From Dinochytrium kinnereticum (taxonomy: Eukaryota > Chytridiomycota > Chytridiomycetes > Chytridiales > Chytridiaceae): 47,664 bases of DNA. The position numbers and the translations under genes are program-made. Below are positions 23,101-33,706 of this stretch, in pieces. Each line of letters begins with the position of its first letter. Positions within the stretch are counted from its first letter, which is position 1. The DNA is taken from positions 651 through 48,314 of the forward strand of contig JADGJT010000164.1 of the NCBI GenBank assembly GCA_027604005.1, in the 5' to 3' direction. The notes under the pieces were generated by a model, which saw only the letters and a list, made by a program, of their open reading frames with translations, did no database searches and was not told the DNA's origin.

Positions 23101-25075
23101 GACCGTCTCGCCTTTTCTGTTCTCTTCCACATGAATGCAGATGGAAAACTCCTTGGCGATCCTTGGTTCGGGCGATCTATCATTCGATCGTGTGCTAAAC
23201 TGAGCTATGATCATGCGCAAGCGTTGATTGATAATGTCGACGATGAGACTTTTGCGACTTCTCTTCCGCCTGTTACTATTGATAGGGAGCATAAATTGGA
23301 CGATGTTAGGAAGGACACTGTGTTGTTGCATCGCTTGAGTGTTGCGATGAGAAAGGGGAGATTTGAGGGAGGTGCCCTCGCTATTAGCTCGACTAAACTT
23401 TGGTTTGCAATGGATGACGTGGGGAACCCTGTTGGTAGTGGGGTTTATGAGTTAAAGGAGAGTAATCGGATGATTGAAGAGGTGAGCCTTTTTCAGTTTT
23501 TTTTTTGTTTGATTAGGTGGAGGGTTGCTCTTTGCGTTGAGAATTGCGAAGAAGGATGGTCCTAACTTATTTTTTTAGTTTATGCTTCTTGCCAACATGG
23601 CGGTCGCCCAACGCATTAGCGCAGCATTCCCTGAAACCGCACTTCTCCGCCGTCATGAGCCTCCAAAACCGAAACCCCTGCGAGATTTTGTTGATATGGC
23701 CGGAAAACTCGGCTACGCGATCGACCCGACTACTTCTCAAAGCATTCAAGGGTCTTTTGATGCCATTCGAGACCCTAACGTTCAAGAAGCGCTTCGACAA
23801 CTTTGCATCAAACCCATGCAGAGGGCAAAGTATTTTTGCACGGGTTTGATTGATTTGTCTCAATGGGGACATTATGCACTGTGTGTGCCACTTTACACGC
23901 ATTTCACGTCGCCTATTAGGAGGTATTGTGATCTTGTTGTACATCGGCTATTGGATCTTGCTCTGCAAGGAGGAGGTGATGTGCGAGGGAACGGTGAGGA
24001 CGAGGAGATTAAGTCGATGTATACTTCAAGGGAGGTTGGGAAGATTGCAAAGAGGTGTAATGAGCGAAAGTTTTCATCAAAGGACGCACAGGACGCATCG
24101 CAAAGGCTTTACCTCAGCGCCTACCTTTCAATTCTTGACAAAAAGCAACAAGAAGCGCGAAGGTCCGTGCCGAACCAAGAACCAGATCAAAAGAAACAGC
24201 AAACTGTTGAAAATGACACGCCTCAGGGAATTGTTTCGTCTGCCCTTGTTTACAAGGTTGGCGACCGGTCCTTTGACGTTTTAATTGGCGAGTATGGTAT
24301 TGAGAAGAGGGTTTGGGTGGACGACCTTGTGGAGTCTGGAGACATTTTGGCTTGCCAGCTTGACACGTACAATAACGCGCTTACCATTTACTGGCGACGC
24401 GTCACACCACTTGAAGGAGCTGAAGGTGTCGCTGACGCCACACCACCTCTTTCGCTTGCTGCTGAGGAGTTTCCGGCACTTTCGGTGGTTCATGAGAAGG
24501 CTGAAAAGGCTGGTGCTCCTGCTGTGCCTCCTGTAGCTGAGAAGGAGCAGTCGGAGGATGAGGAGGATGAGTCTGAAGGAGAGACGACGGAGGTCCGACC
24601 ACGGTCCCCTTCTCCTGCCCCATTCAAGATCCTTGGAGTGGACCCTGTCGTCGAGGCACCAGCCTCAGCAACTGCTGAGGCTGGAGGGGAGAAGGACGGG
24701 CAAGACCTTGAGGGCGAGGGTGGTGGTGATCGTACCAAAAGGAGGCGAAAGGGCCGTCGAGCGAGGAGGCGAAAGAGCAACATCAACCTCGCTGCTGATG
24801 GGACGGCTCAAGGACAGCCGCAACCACGATCCGGCAAGAAGAGATTAGGAGCGGACCTGCTTGATCCCCGCAAGACCTTGACTCAGATTGTGAAGGTGTT
24901 TGAGAACGTGCCTGTGCGGATCTTTGTGGATATGAAAAGGAGCCCGCCTGACCTTCGATTGAGGCCTGTTTACCCTGAAGAAGTTTGGGGAGGGAAGGAC
25001 GGTGGGTCTGTTAGCCGGATGCCGCCTGCGAACATTCTCGTCAGCTGCCCAGGGATAGTTGAGGAGGCTGATTGA
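20106..25075 (+). CDS. DIS3L2: RNase II/RNB family exoribonuclease, DIS3L2/SSD1 type
   Basis: Seven exons (20106-21559, 21634-21980, 22135-22319, 22384-22647, 22734-22973, 23041-23481, 23579-25075) give 1475 residues. Residues 1-480 are Gln/Ser/Pro/Lys-rich and look disordered, as in fungal Ssd1. Cold-shock/OB segments follow ([34 protein letters not shown]). The RNB domain starts near 765 with [16 protein letters not shown], which carries all four metal-binding aspartates of RNase II enzymes (D774, D780, D782, D783). Later RNB motifs include [15 protein letters not shown] and [20 protein letters not shown]. There is no N-terminal PIN domain, which excludes Dis3/Rrp44. The C terminus adds an acidic stretch and a basic [12 protein letters not shown] cluster. 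DIS3L2 degrades uridylated RNA 3'-5' in the cytoplasm; yeast Ssd1 is its inactive relative that binds mRNA. Activity is inferred from the residues. Confidence 0.92.
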
Positions 25076-25392
25076 TGATGTCTGCAGCTGCATGGTGGGC
25101 ACTGGGAGGGGTGTGAATCAATATGATGCTGTTATTTATTTCATTGTTGAGCCAGGCTATCCTTCTTTCTCGTATCCCGTCCAACGGGACGTGTTGGTGA
25201 GTGCGAAGGGTTTGGTGGTTCAGAGGCAAAGGAGGCAAAATTTCAAAAGGCTGTCATGTCCGATGTGGTGGACAGCGGGTGCAGCCAGCCAGCGGGTGTT
25301 GTTTGGGTGTGACTCTGAGCGAGCGACTTTTCTCGTTCATCCGTCAACCTCTTCACCTCACCTCCCCTCACCCTCACCCTCACCCGCAGCTC
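25076..25392. other. Short intergenic region, promoter of fatty acid hydroxylase
   Basis: About 320 bp between two plus-strand genes. A CCTCACC-type pyrimidine repeat (about 25354-25385) ends just before the start codon at 25393. It is probably the 5' UTR. No separate gene seen. Confidence 0.6.
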
Positions 25393-27060
25393 ATGGCCCG
25401 CCCCATCTTCTACTCGGCAGAGGACGTCGCCACGCACAGGACCGCCCGCTCCGCATGGCTCATCGTCAGCAACAAAGGTGGGTTTGTCTGCGTCCCTTGT
25501 GCCCTGTCTGCCGGTGCTGGTGGTTGAGGGCCGATCATTCCTCAGATGGCCGGAGCCTCTGCCGCCTCCACCGGTTTCATTGCATTCTTCAGGTCTTCAT
25601 GCTGTCGTCTGCTTGCTTACTCTCCGATTGCTTTTCTCCCTCCCTTTTGCTTTACAACCGCTTCATATCACTTGCAGTCTACGATGTCACTGAGGTAAGC
25701 CCCTTTTTCGCCTCTCAACACAAGCATGCTTTTTCTTTATTTGCTCCTCCCTTCCCATTTCTTTCTGCTCACCCTGATGTACCTCTCAGTTCGTCAATGA
25801 CCATCCTGGAGGCGCCGATCTTGTTCTCCAGTATGCTGGAACCGATGCAACCGCCATCATGAAGGATCACTTTTCGCACGAGCACTCGGACGCTGCTTAT
25901 TCTATGTTGGATGACTTTTACATTGGCGAGCTCGACCTCGCCGCTACCAAGCAGGAATCGGCTGAGATATCGAAGGTATCCCTGAAGGCCTCCACCACCG
26001 AGCCCACCACTTATGGAACTGGTATCAAGAAGAAGTTCATCGATGTCACAAAGCCCATGCTGTCGCAGGTGTTTTACAGTGGATTCTCAAAGGATTTCTA
26101 CATGGAGCAGGTGGGGCGATCTTCTTGGCTTTTCTTTTTGGTTTTCCTTCCTTTGCACATAGTGCATAGCGAGAGCGAGCTCCACAAAGCTATGGCGTTT
26201 TTAATCACCCGCGACTTCCAATTATCTACATTCCACTCGTCTAATGCTGTAAATGTAGGTCCACATCCCTAGAACATGCAAGGGATCGGCACCGATCTTT
26301 GGCAGCCCTACCCTTGAGATCTTCACTAAGACTCCTTGGTGGGTCATTCCTCTCGTTTACATTCCCATCACCTTGGCTTGCGAGAATGTGGCTCTCAAGA
26401 ACGGTCTCAGCCCTGATGCTGCCCTGTGCTGGTTTGGATTCGGCCTCTTAGTGTGGACTTTTATCGAGTACACTCTGCACCGCTTCCTTTTCCACATCGA
26501 TGAACTCCTCCCCGACAACAGCGTTTGCATCACCCTTCATTTCCTTCTTCACGGAATCCACCACTTCTTGCCTATGGACAGGTGAAGCTCTTTTATTCAT
26601 TCGCTTTTTGACCACCTTTTTTTTTTTTTTTTTTTTTTGCGCTTTCTTTTTTTACTTGTTCACTGTGCTGTCACATATCTAACGCCATTCTTTGCTTCCA
26701 TTTTGAAGAATGAGGCTTGTCATGCCCCCTGCTCTTGGCCTTACGCTATCGATTCCTTTTTACCTGCTCGTAACCTCTATCTTCCCGATGGAGTGTGGGT
26801 ATGCAACCATTGGCGGTGCATACTTTGGATTCATGGCCTACGACTTGATTCACTGTGAGCTTTGTTGCTTTCGATTTCTCATCTCATTGTTCTAACAATT
26901 GTACTTTTATTTAGACTACCTCCATCACGGCCGCCCTGCCACTGCTCACCTCCGCGAGATGAAGTCTTACCATCTTGACCACCACTACAAGAATGCCCAC
27001 CTTGGATATGGTATCACATCCAAGCTTTGGGACTACGTTTTCAACACTGTCCTTCTTTAA
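25393..27060 (+). CDS. SCS7: Fatty acid 2-hydroxylase with N-terminal cytochrome b5 domain
   Basis: Six exons (25393-25477, 25678-25694, 25790-26110, 26259-26581, 26709-26854, 26915-27060) give 345 residues. The N terminus is a cytochrome b5 domain with FVNDHPGGADLVLQYAG (haem His39) and a second His in HFSHEHS. The C-terminal part is a membrane di-iron hydroxylase: WTFIEYTLHRFLFH, HFLLHGIHHFLPMD, IHYYLHHGRP and SYHLDHHYKN supply the histidine boxes. All are intact. Hydrophobic segments (WWVIPLVYIPITL, LGLTLSIPFYLLVTSIF) fit an ER multispan enzyme. It 2-hydroxylates the N-acyl chain of ceramides in sphingolipid synthesis. Length and order match yeast Scs7 and animal FA2H. Exon 2 is only 17 nt long and codes VYDVTE together with the split codon before it. 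Confidence 0.96.
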
Positions 27061-27899
27061 AGAGGCGATGAAAGTGATATTTCCTGCGTCGATTGTTTGC
27101 ATAGGCATTTATGTGCTTTCCTAGGAGTTCTTCTGCTATTTTCTTAATCGATCTGGGGTCTGCCTTTTTTCTTCTTTGCCTTTTTTTCAAAACTCCATTG
27201 CATGAATTCGGCCCCTGCTGGTTCCCGTATCCGAACTTTCCTGTTGGTTGGTTGGTTTCTAGTGCATGGAACTTAAGGCTATTACTATTTTTACGTAGAC
27301 TGTTTCTTGTGTTTGGGTGCTGCCTTTGTTTGACCCCCAGTTTGATATTTTTGTTTCCTTTGCGTCTGTCGTTTCCTTATTTTTGCTATCGACTGTGGTT
27401 GCTCGCTCTTACATTGCTGATAGGCGCTCTTATACGGATGAAAGAGTAAAACCGAATGATTTTTTTATTGTTGGATTTATCCCTTTGCGTTTTTCTTTTC
27501 AAGCGGTTACTTATTGTATCCTTAATTACAATTTTTTCCTTTGACTGCGTGCTTTTGCTTTTTTTGTATTTTCCCTTGCTACTTTGCTGTTGTTGGGTAA
27601 CCTCTTGCTGCGCAATAACGATATAAAAGCTGAGATCTGGGGGTTTGAAAAAATACTTCGGGTCGTATTTGAAATGATTATTAAAGTGAAACACGTTAAC
27701 AAAAGGCACAAGCTCCAATCAATCCTTTTACTTCATGATGGCAAATGGGACTTAATTTGCACGCGTTTAGTTAACTTTCCTTTGTTTTGAGTTTATGCTT
27801 TGTTTTTTCCACCAACTTTACATATTGAATAACATGTATTCGGATGTTGAAAAGAAGAAGAAAACAGAGGCAACGCAACCTCCTCTCTCTCAACCCACA
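27061..27899. other. Intergenic region between convergent genes
   Basis: About 840 bp between the stops of the fatty acid hydroxylase (plus) and the unknown minus-strand gene. The plus strand is T-rich through about 27550. Open frames here carry no motif and have the composition of T-rich 3' flank. No gene supported. Confidence 0.6.
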
Positions 27900-30540
27900 C
27901 TACCAAACCCTTGCCCCATCCTCTCCACCTCCTCCCAAGATACTCGAAACCCCATATTTCTTTGAATGTTCCGCCATCCTCTCCATACGAAACTGATGCC
28001 TCTCCTTTCTGACTTGCCTTTCTTCATCAACATATGCCACACGTTCCAGTCGGTCCTATTTTGGGTTTGGCGACAATGATTAGCAGAGAGCGAGGTTGGT
28101 CTAAAAAAAAAGACTTTTAAAGGGAGTGCTTACTCGCTCTTCGATGTAGAAGTTGCTCCCACGATCTGCTTGAGTGATGTACATTGTGTTTTTGAACCAT
28201 TCGCGGTTTGCTGAGACGCGGGGTGTAGGACTTTGTGGTCTTGCGTGGGGGGGTGGAAGGTTGTAGGGGGGCTGGTGATCGCTGGTAGGGGTGAATTTGA
28301 TTTGATTATTTTGTTTGAGTGTTTTTTAAAAAAAGGGGTGGAACGGGAAGAAGGGATTTGGGTTTACCTGTGGGTTTGAGGGTCGTGATTGACGGAATAT
28401 GTTGAAAGGATATCTTTGATGGTTATTGGTTTTGTGGTGAGGTTTCGTGGCGCTGTGTCCTTTTTTGTGGGTGAAGCTGATGGGAAAAGAATGGTTGATA
28501 TTTCGCTTATCGAAAAGTTTGCTGTAACCGGAATCCCACTAAAAAGTAATAACGTACAGAATGGGGAATTGAAACAGGGAATGACACGTGGAGAGCGAAA
28601 TAAACGGTAAAGAAAACCAAAACCTCAGATGAAAAAGAAAAAAAAAGACAACCATAACAATCAGCCCAAACTCACCTTTTCCAAGATCAGCCTCCTTCAA
28701 CCTCTTCCTCAAAATCTTCGCCCCCATCAAAATCTCGTCACCCTCCCGTCTCTCCCACTGCCCCCTTAGAATCCTCACCCCATCCGTCCTCCCAAAAGTA
28801 CAACTCGGCGCCAAAATCCTAACCTCATCTCCAGCGCTTCCAGCAACGGTCAATCCCAGCGGGCTCAACTCATGCCCCATCAGTGGAGACCGTCTGCGAG
28901 CTTCATTTAGAAGAAATTCGATGCGATTGGACACGCCAAAGGCTGCTGTACGGGAATGACGTGTGCGGAGTCGCATTCCCGGGGGAAGGGTTGAGCAGCG
29001 ATGGGGGGGGTGAGGGGGGTGATCGTGGGGAACTTGAGGCCGATTGGCCGGGGTGAGGGGGGCATGAAAATTGACGGGGAAAGGCAACTGATTTTGACGC
29101 GGATTTTGACGTATTGGGGACTGTGCTGGTCCTGATGGGTCTGTGGATGTGTTTGGGTAGCCCAGCGCGTCTGTTTAGATCGTGAAATTGTGCAATGGTT
29201 AAAGCAAACTTATTCCGAATTGATGAAAGGTAAATATGCCTACCCCTGGCAATTGCTCCAACCCCCTTCTCCTTCCCTCCGAAAGCAACGCCATAGGCCA
29301 AAGTGGTCTTTCCCTTTTTTTTCTTCCCATACTCCAATTCTCCTTTGATAACCAAAGGCCCAAAGGACGCGGCACTTACAGTCGGAAGCGCGCTTATCGA
29401 TCCGTTCGCCGCAATAGCATTCGCAACATTCAACCTCAAACCAGTTAATAGCGTCGAGTGACCGGAAGCCTCAATCGCCAGTCTTCCTCTCGCCGTCCCT
29501 GGTCGACTTTGAGGACTACCAGGGGTCTGTTGAACGCTTGGAGTGGTTGAACCCTTATCGACGATCGATACGCGGCGACCAGATGTTGAGGCGCGAGAAT
29601 ACCCAGTGCCAGCTTGTGGTGCCTGTGAAGAGTCAATGTGGTCGGATAGCATGTCGGGCCCATTTTCGACTTTGTCGACGGAGGATGCCCTTGGGATGTT
29701 TGATGGTGGATTGGACGTGTCGCTTGAGACTAAGGTGTGAAGAGATGGCTTGGACCTCGCCATCTGGCTGTATCGTGTCGCTCTTGCCTCGTCGTTGGCC
29801 ATTCGGTCGCCGTCAACCCCATGAGTGACTCGATCGTTAAAAGTCACGTTGGATCGTGATGGCGCGGTGCTGGGTCTCCTGGTGCTTCTCACCGTATTCA
29901 TCAAGTTGGTCAAAGTATCCTCTGCAACCTTCAGGGGGCAGCCCATGCTGTCAGACCCAGCACAGTCTTCCGCTGAATCTATCGGCACAGCGTCGGCAGG
30001 GATAAGGTCCTGCCCCACAACAAAATCTTCGTGAGCCCTAGAAGATGATCTGACAATGCTAGATCGGGATTGAGATGACCGCGAGAACCCACCCGATGGG
30101 CTCTTTTGAGAGCTTACAGGATTGGGGGTGAAGGTAAAGGGCTTGAACGTATTGCTATCGTACTGCCTAACAGAGAACTTGAGCGATCCCTTTCCAGAAC
30201 CCTGGTCTACTGAACCCACAACCATGCTAGTGGGATCAGGCAAGGTTGGGGAAATAGATTTAACGACCTGCCGAGCAGGTTGGCCTGTCCCATCACTAAA
30301 AGAGGCTGCCAAAGTCTTCACACTCTCAGTAATAGTCTCCCTACCCTCCTCGCATTGCCCAATCTTCGAAACCTCAGCACGTAGCCTCAGCTGAGCCAGC
30401 AGAATCGACTCTTCCTGGGTCAAGGCAACACCCACAGGACTCACACGATCCTCCGCAGTCCCAGACACAGTCTCTGTCGGCAAGGGAGAGATCAGGTGCT
30501 GCACGGGGCTGCTGGAGACATCTACGGTGGCGGGCGTCAT
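27900..30540 (-). CDS. Unrecognised 700-residue protein with a conserved-looking C-terminal part
   Basis: Five exons (30540-29244, 29131-28676, 28413-28368, 28281-28134, 28055-27900) join exactly in frame. I do not recognise the family. The N-terminal ~390 residues are Ser/Thr/Pro/Arg-rich and likely disordered. Near 385-435 is a more ordered segment (LVIKGELEYGKKKKGKTTLA). Near 490-585 is a globular-looking stretch, with RTAAFGVSNRIEFLLNEARR, then VRILAPSCTFGRTDGVRIL and MGAKILRKRLKEADLGK. The last ~110 residues include ANREWFKNTMYITQADRG and a charged helix, EERDRLERVAYVDEERQVRK, that ends GGGGEDGARVW. A charged helical tail with aromatic motifs occurs in axonemal and microtubule-associated proteins, but that is only a suggestion. 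It is divergent with MPP6, 169 bp apart. Gene model secure; function unknown. Confidence 0.7.
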
Positions 30541-30709
30541 TCTCTCTTAACCATGCAGAAAATAAATGGTGGCCTAGAGCCCGACCTGCCGGGTGTGAGA
30601 TTCGACGTGATCGACGCGTTGGATGGGGATGTCCTGGGAATCCAGTGGCCATCCATGCGTAGAGACTTTGGGCTGTAGCACCAGGATTCTGAAAAACAAA
30701 GTTGAGAAA
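30541..30709. promoter_or_regulatory. Divergent promoter of the unknown gene and MPP6
   Basis: 169 bp separate the two start codons. No TATA box is visible. Any promoter elements are shared or overlapping. Confidence 0.45.
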
Positions 30710-31687
30710 ATGGACAAGGCCAGCACAAGAGATACGCATGTTGCGCAGGTGAGTTTGCGGTTCGGGCGCCAGCAGTTGAGGCCTCTGGAGGATTTTATGA
30801 GGTTGCTGATGTTATCAATATTGCTTTTGCTTTTTTGGTGTGCGATGGCAGCTTTCGAACCGGGTGCTGAACATGAAGGTGGGTTTTCCCTTTTTTTTTG
30901 TTTAACGATTGGGGAAAAGTTCATGCAACGTGGAAAGGATGCAGAGGATAAAAACAAAATTGAAGAGGAGAGGAAAAAGGCGGCCTTGGAGGCACAGTGG
31001 GTCATTGATTTTGATCTGGACGAGATAAAATCGACGTGGGTTGCTCTTTCCTCTTTTCAGTGCTTTTCGGGTTTTGTTTTTAGGCTGGACGAATGCTTCT
31101 GTTTTCTAATTACTTAATCTTCTGCTTGCTACGTGCTTGTCGGCGAACTCATGCTCGGCTTGACACTCATCATGATATGCGATTGCATTTATCTAAACTG
31201 CAACTTAAAAGGGGTCTGCAAGTCGAGGAGGACCACAGCTACCTCTCTTTCATGGAGGCCGCACCTCTTGGAAGAAAGTCATTTAACGGATTCAACAAAG
31301 AAATTGAGGTATGAACCATCCCTTACGCATCCCTTGGAGGATGTACGGAATCCAGTTGCTTATACAACAGCATGATCCGCTCTATTCTATACAAAGATTA
31401 TATCATCAGCCATGATCGCGGAGCAGAAATTGAGGGAGTCGGAGGAGCGTGAAAAGAAAAATTCCGTAACAGACATTGAGATGGCAAGGCATATGGGGGC
31501 GATATCGCGAAAGAACGGAAAGGGTCTGCCAGATAAGTCACCAGGGGACAAGCGAAAGCGGGAGACGACGAATGGAGACTCGGCTACCCCTTCCAAAGCC
31601 CGAAAGACTGAAGCAGGAAAAGGACCTAATGTCACTGGAAGTGAGCATGGAACGGCGTCGAGGTTCAAGTTCTTGAAGCCTTCGTGA
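30710..31687 (+). CDS. MPP6: M-phase phosphoprotein 6 / Mpp6-like nuclear exosome cofactor
   Basis: Five exons (30710-30748, 30852-30878, 30920-31035, 31212-31308, 31397-31687) give 189 residues. The start carries the family signature LSNRVLNMKFMQRG, by which Mpp6 proteins bind the exosome. It is followed by a charged stretch ending ALEAQWVIDFD, then SYLSFMEAAPLGRKSFNGFN, matching the GR-SF-GFNP motif of human MPHOSPH6. The C terminus is Lys/Arg-rich, ends ASRFKFLKPS, and includes a nuclear-localisation-like DKRKRE. Mpp6 tethers the helicase Mtr4 to the nuclear exosome and binds RNA in rRNA maturation and surveillance. Length is close to yeast Mpp6 (186). The second exon is only 27 nt and codes nine residues at the centre of the signature. 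Confidence 0.9.
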
Positions 31688-31797
31688 GAGTTCCTAAGGA
31701 TGTGCTTCTTTTTTTTGTACATCCATGAAACCTCACAGAGACTAGTGTTTCTATTGTCCTGGTTTCATGTGGAGTGACGATGATGGATTGAGGCGGC

Positions 31798-32687
31798 TTA
31801 AGCACGCCAGAATTTCAAGATGGAGAGATGTTCCCGACCTGCTCGGCGGCTCATGATGCTCTGTTTTAAGGTGTCAGTCAGTCTCAGGATTACGACGCCT
31901 CCAGAAAGCGATGATACCTTTCCTTCTAAATTATAAATCGTTTTGAGATTAGACATAATCTCTTCTGGTCTGTTTTCCTGAATGACCACCATGTAAAATA
32001 TTCCTTGTGACGATAAGAGTTCCTGAAAAGCAAGATAAGAAAGGCTTTTCAGGCATGTCAAGGGAGTGAACCTTTACGAGAGGTATGAATTCATCGATCA
32101 CTTCCCGGCCATCAATGCCTCCCGCCCACGCTGCCTCTATTCCGAACGATCCAACTTCTTCTGAAGGGGTAACCACGTACGGAGGGTTGAAAAGAAGGAC
32201 GTCAACTGCATTCCTTATTCTTCCCATCATTGGCTCTGCAAACTTTGTATTTATGCATTGAACAACGGCTCCATTCGATAACGCCGTCTTTCTGCTAGCT
32301 TGACTTGCTGATGAATTAATGTCTGTGGCAAAATACACTAAACATTTAGATATAGCCTGCTAAAGAAACCAACATGCGCTTAATGGTCCAAGTAATGTGG
32401 CCAGAAAGGTGATAATGGCGCCAGATCCAGATCTATTTATCTCTCTTGTTACTTATATGCTTACGGATCTGAATCCTCGAGGATAATTACCCAATTTCAA
32501 GACATAATGTTGGGTCGATCGTCTTTAGACAGTCAAGCTCGCTCTCCAGAGCATCCATCAAAAGGTAGGAGTCCTCTATAACACCATCTGGTTACTTCCC
32601 TTATTTACTGGAGAACATGCCTGCAGGCTCATAAACATCTCGAAATTCATGTTCCTTCAAATGTGATGTATTTGGAGTTGGATGCAT
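31798..32687 (-). CDS. MTQ2: eRF1 glutamine methyltransferase catalytic subunit (Mtq2/N6AMT1)
   Basis: Five exons (32687-32621, 32575-32491, 32432-32374, 32337-32072, 32022-31798) give 233 residues. The start has the family motif DVYEPAEDSYLLMDALE. The AdoMet-binding loop reads LEIGSGSGAIITFL, and the substrate-binding NPPY motif is in LLFNPPYVVTP (Asn121). AAWAGGIDGREVIDEF and the C-terminal SRRAGREHLSILKFWR are also typical of Mtq2/HemK2. With its partner Trm112 it methylates the glutamine of the GGQ motif in release factor eRF1. Intron 1 runs from a GC donor (GCATGT, first base 32620) to an AG acceptor; only this boundary keeps EPAEDSYLL intact. The start lies 19 bp downstream of the stop of the upstream minus-strand microprotein gene. 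Confidence 0.93.
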
Positions 32688-32706
32688 GTTGGACTCAAGC
32701 CAGAGT

Positions 32707-32989
32707 TTAGAATTTTGCGTCGTCGAAATCGTCGTCAAATTCTGTGTTGGAGTGGTGAGCGAAAAACAAACCTCTGAGCAAAACGAAATAAAAAACACAT
32801 AATGAGAGAGTTTACGCAACTGTTGTAAAACTCCTTGTCGACTATCTTTTCCTCTGCCGCTCGGAACTTTGACGTTTCCTCTGTCAGCATGAGGCCCGTC
32901 ATTGATGTGTAGTTGCCAGATGGCGGGTTCCTGGCGCCATAAATCTGTGTAGCTGGGTCGGAGAGCGCAGCCGCTTCCTCAGTATCCAT
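32707..32989 (-). CDS. COP9 signalosome subunit 9-like acidic microprotein
   Basis: Two exons (32989-32821 and 32741-32707) code 67 residues: MDTEEAAALSDPATQIYG, a middle part with SMTGLMLTEETSKFRAAEEK, and a C terminus KEFYNKFDDDFDDAKF. The last part resembles the aromatic-acidic tail of COP9 subunit 9 (MYEOV2, ending DFFNDFEDLFDDDD), and the TGLM stretch resembles its STGLLMDL. Size is also close (57 residues in human). CSN9 is a small stabilising component of the COP9 deneddylase. The donor is weak (GTTGCG). An alternative acceptor would add about nine residues before the acidic tail, in the same frame. Other small acidic-tail proteins are possible. The gene is tandem with MTQ2. Confidence 0.55.
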
Positions 32990-33706
32990 CAGGTCAAACT
33001 CGTATCCATCTTGCTGTGTTTCTGTTAGAATAGTCAAGGGATTAGTCTCAAAGCACCTCTGTCATGTTAGCGACAATTTTTTGAGAAACCACGATGTTGA
33101 GGCAACGTCGCAGAAATATTCAGGAGAAATAGAAATAAACATTCTAAAAAACTGTAGGTTCGAGCATAACGTCTTTAAATAGTACGAATTAAGTTAGGCG
33201 AAGATTATTGGGAAGAAAAAAAAACAAAAACAAAAAATCTAGCGTCAAGCCCCCTCATCTAAAACATGACTATTTGAGCAGTTGTGGGAGAGGGCCAAAA
33301 AATTATGACTGCGGGGAAAAGGGAGAAAAGAAGGTAAAAGATTATCAATCCAAAAGCACTACGATGACCAATAAATAGAGCAACAACAAAGAGAATATCT
33401 CAACATTATGCAACAACGGGTAAGAAAAAGAAACGAGCAGGTGGTGCGGGTGATTAAAGAAATGTCTACAAGGTATGAGAAGGAGAGCCCAATAAGTTAT
33501 ATAAGGTTGAATTAGGAAAAAAAGTATCTCAAAGAATGAAGTAGAAAGCGTAAGGCAGAAAAAAAACAACAATAAGACCTTTAGCAAAGGGTGGAATCTA
33601 TGAAATATAAAAACGGATAAATAAATAGGTTGATTTTTTGACTGCGAAAAGAAAAGTGCATTAAAACGGTCCTCAAAAGAAAGGGCAAAAAACAAATTAT
33701 TGTGAA
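32990..33706. other. Intergenic region upstream of the CSN9-like gene
   Basis: About 715 bp of A-rich (plus strand) sequence between the 3' end of the forkhead gene and the start of the CSN9-like gene, all minus strand. A long open frame in 33345-33722 is hydrophobic and T-rich on the minus strand and shows no motif. No gene is supported. Confidence 0.6.

Noticed and set aside
20106..25075. RNB protein as Dis3/Rrp44, the exosome catalytic subunit
   Set aside because: No PIN domain or CR3 cysteines are seen in the N-terminal 480 residues, which are low-complexity as in Ssd1.
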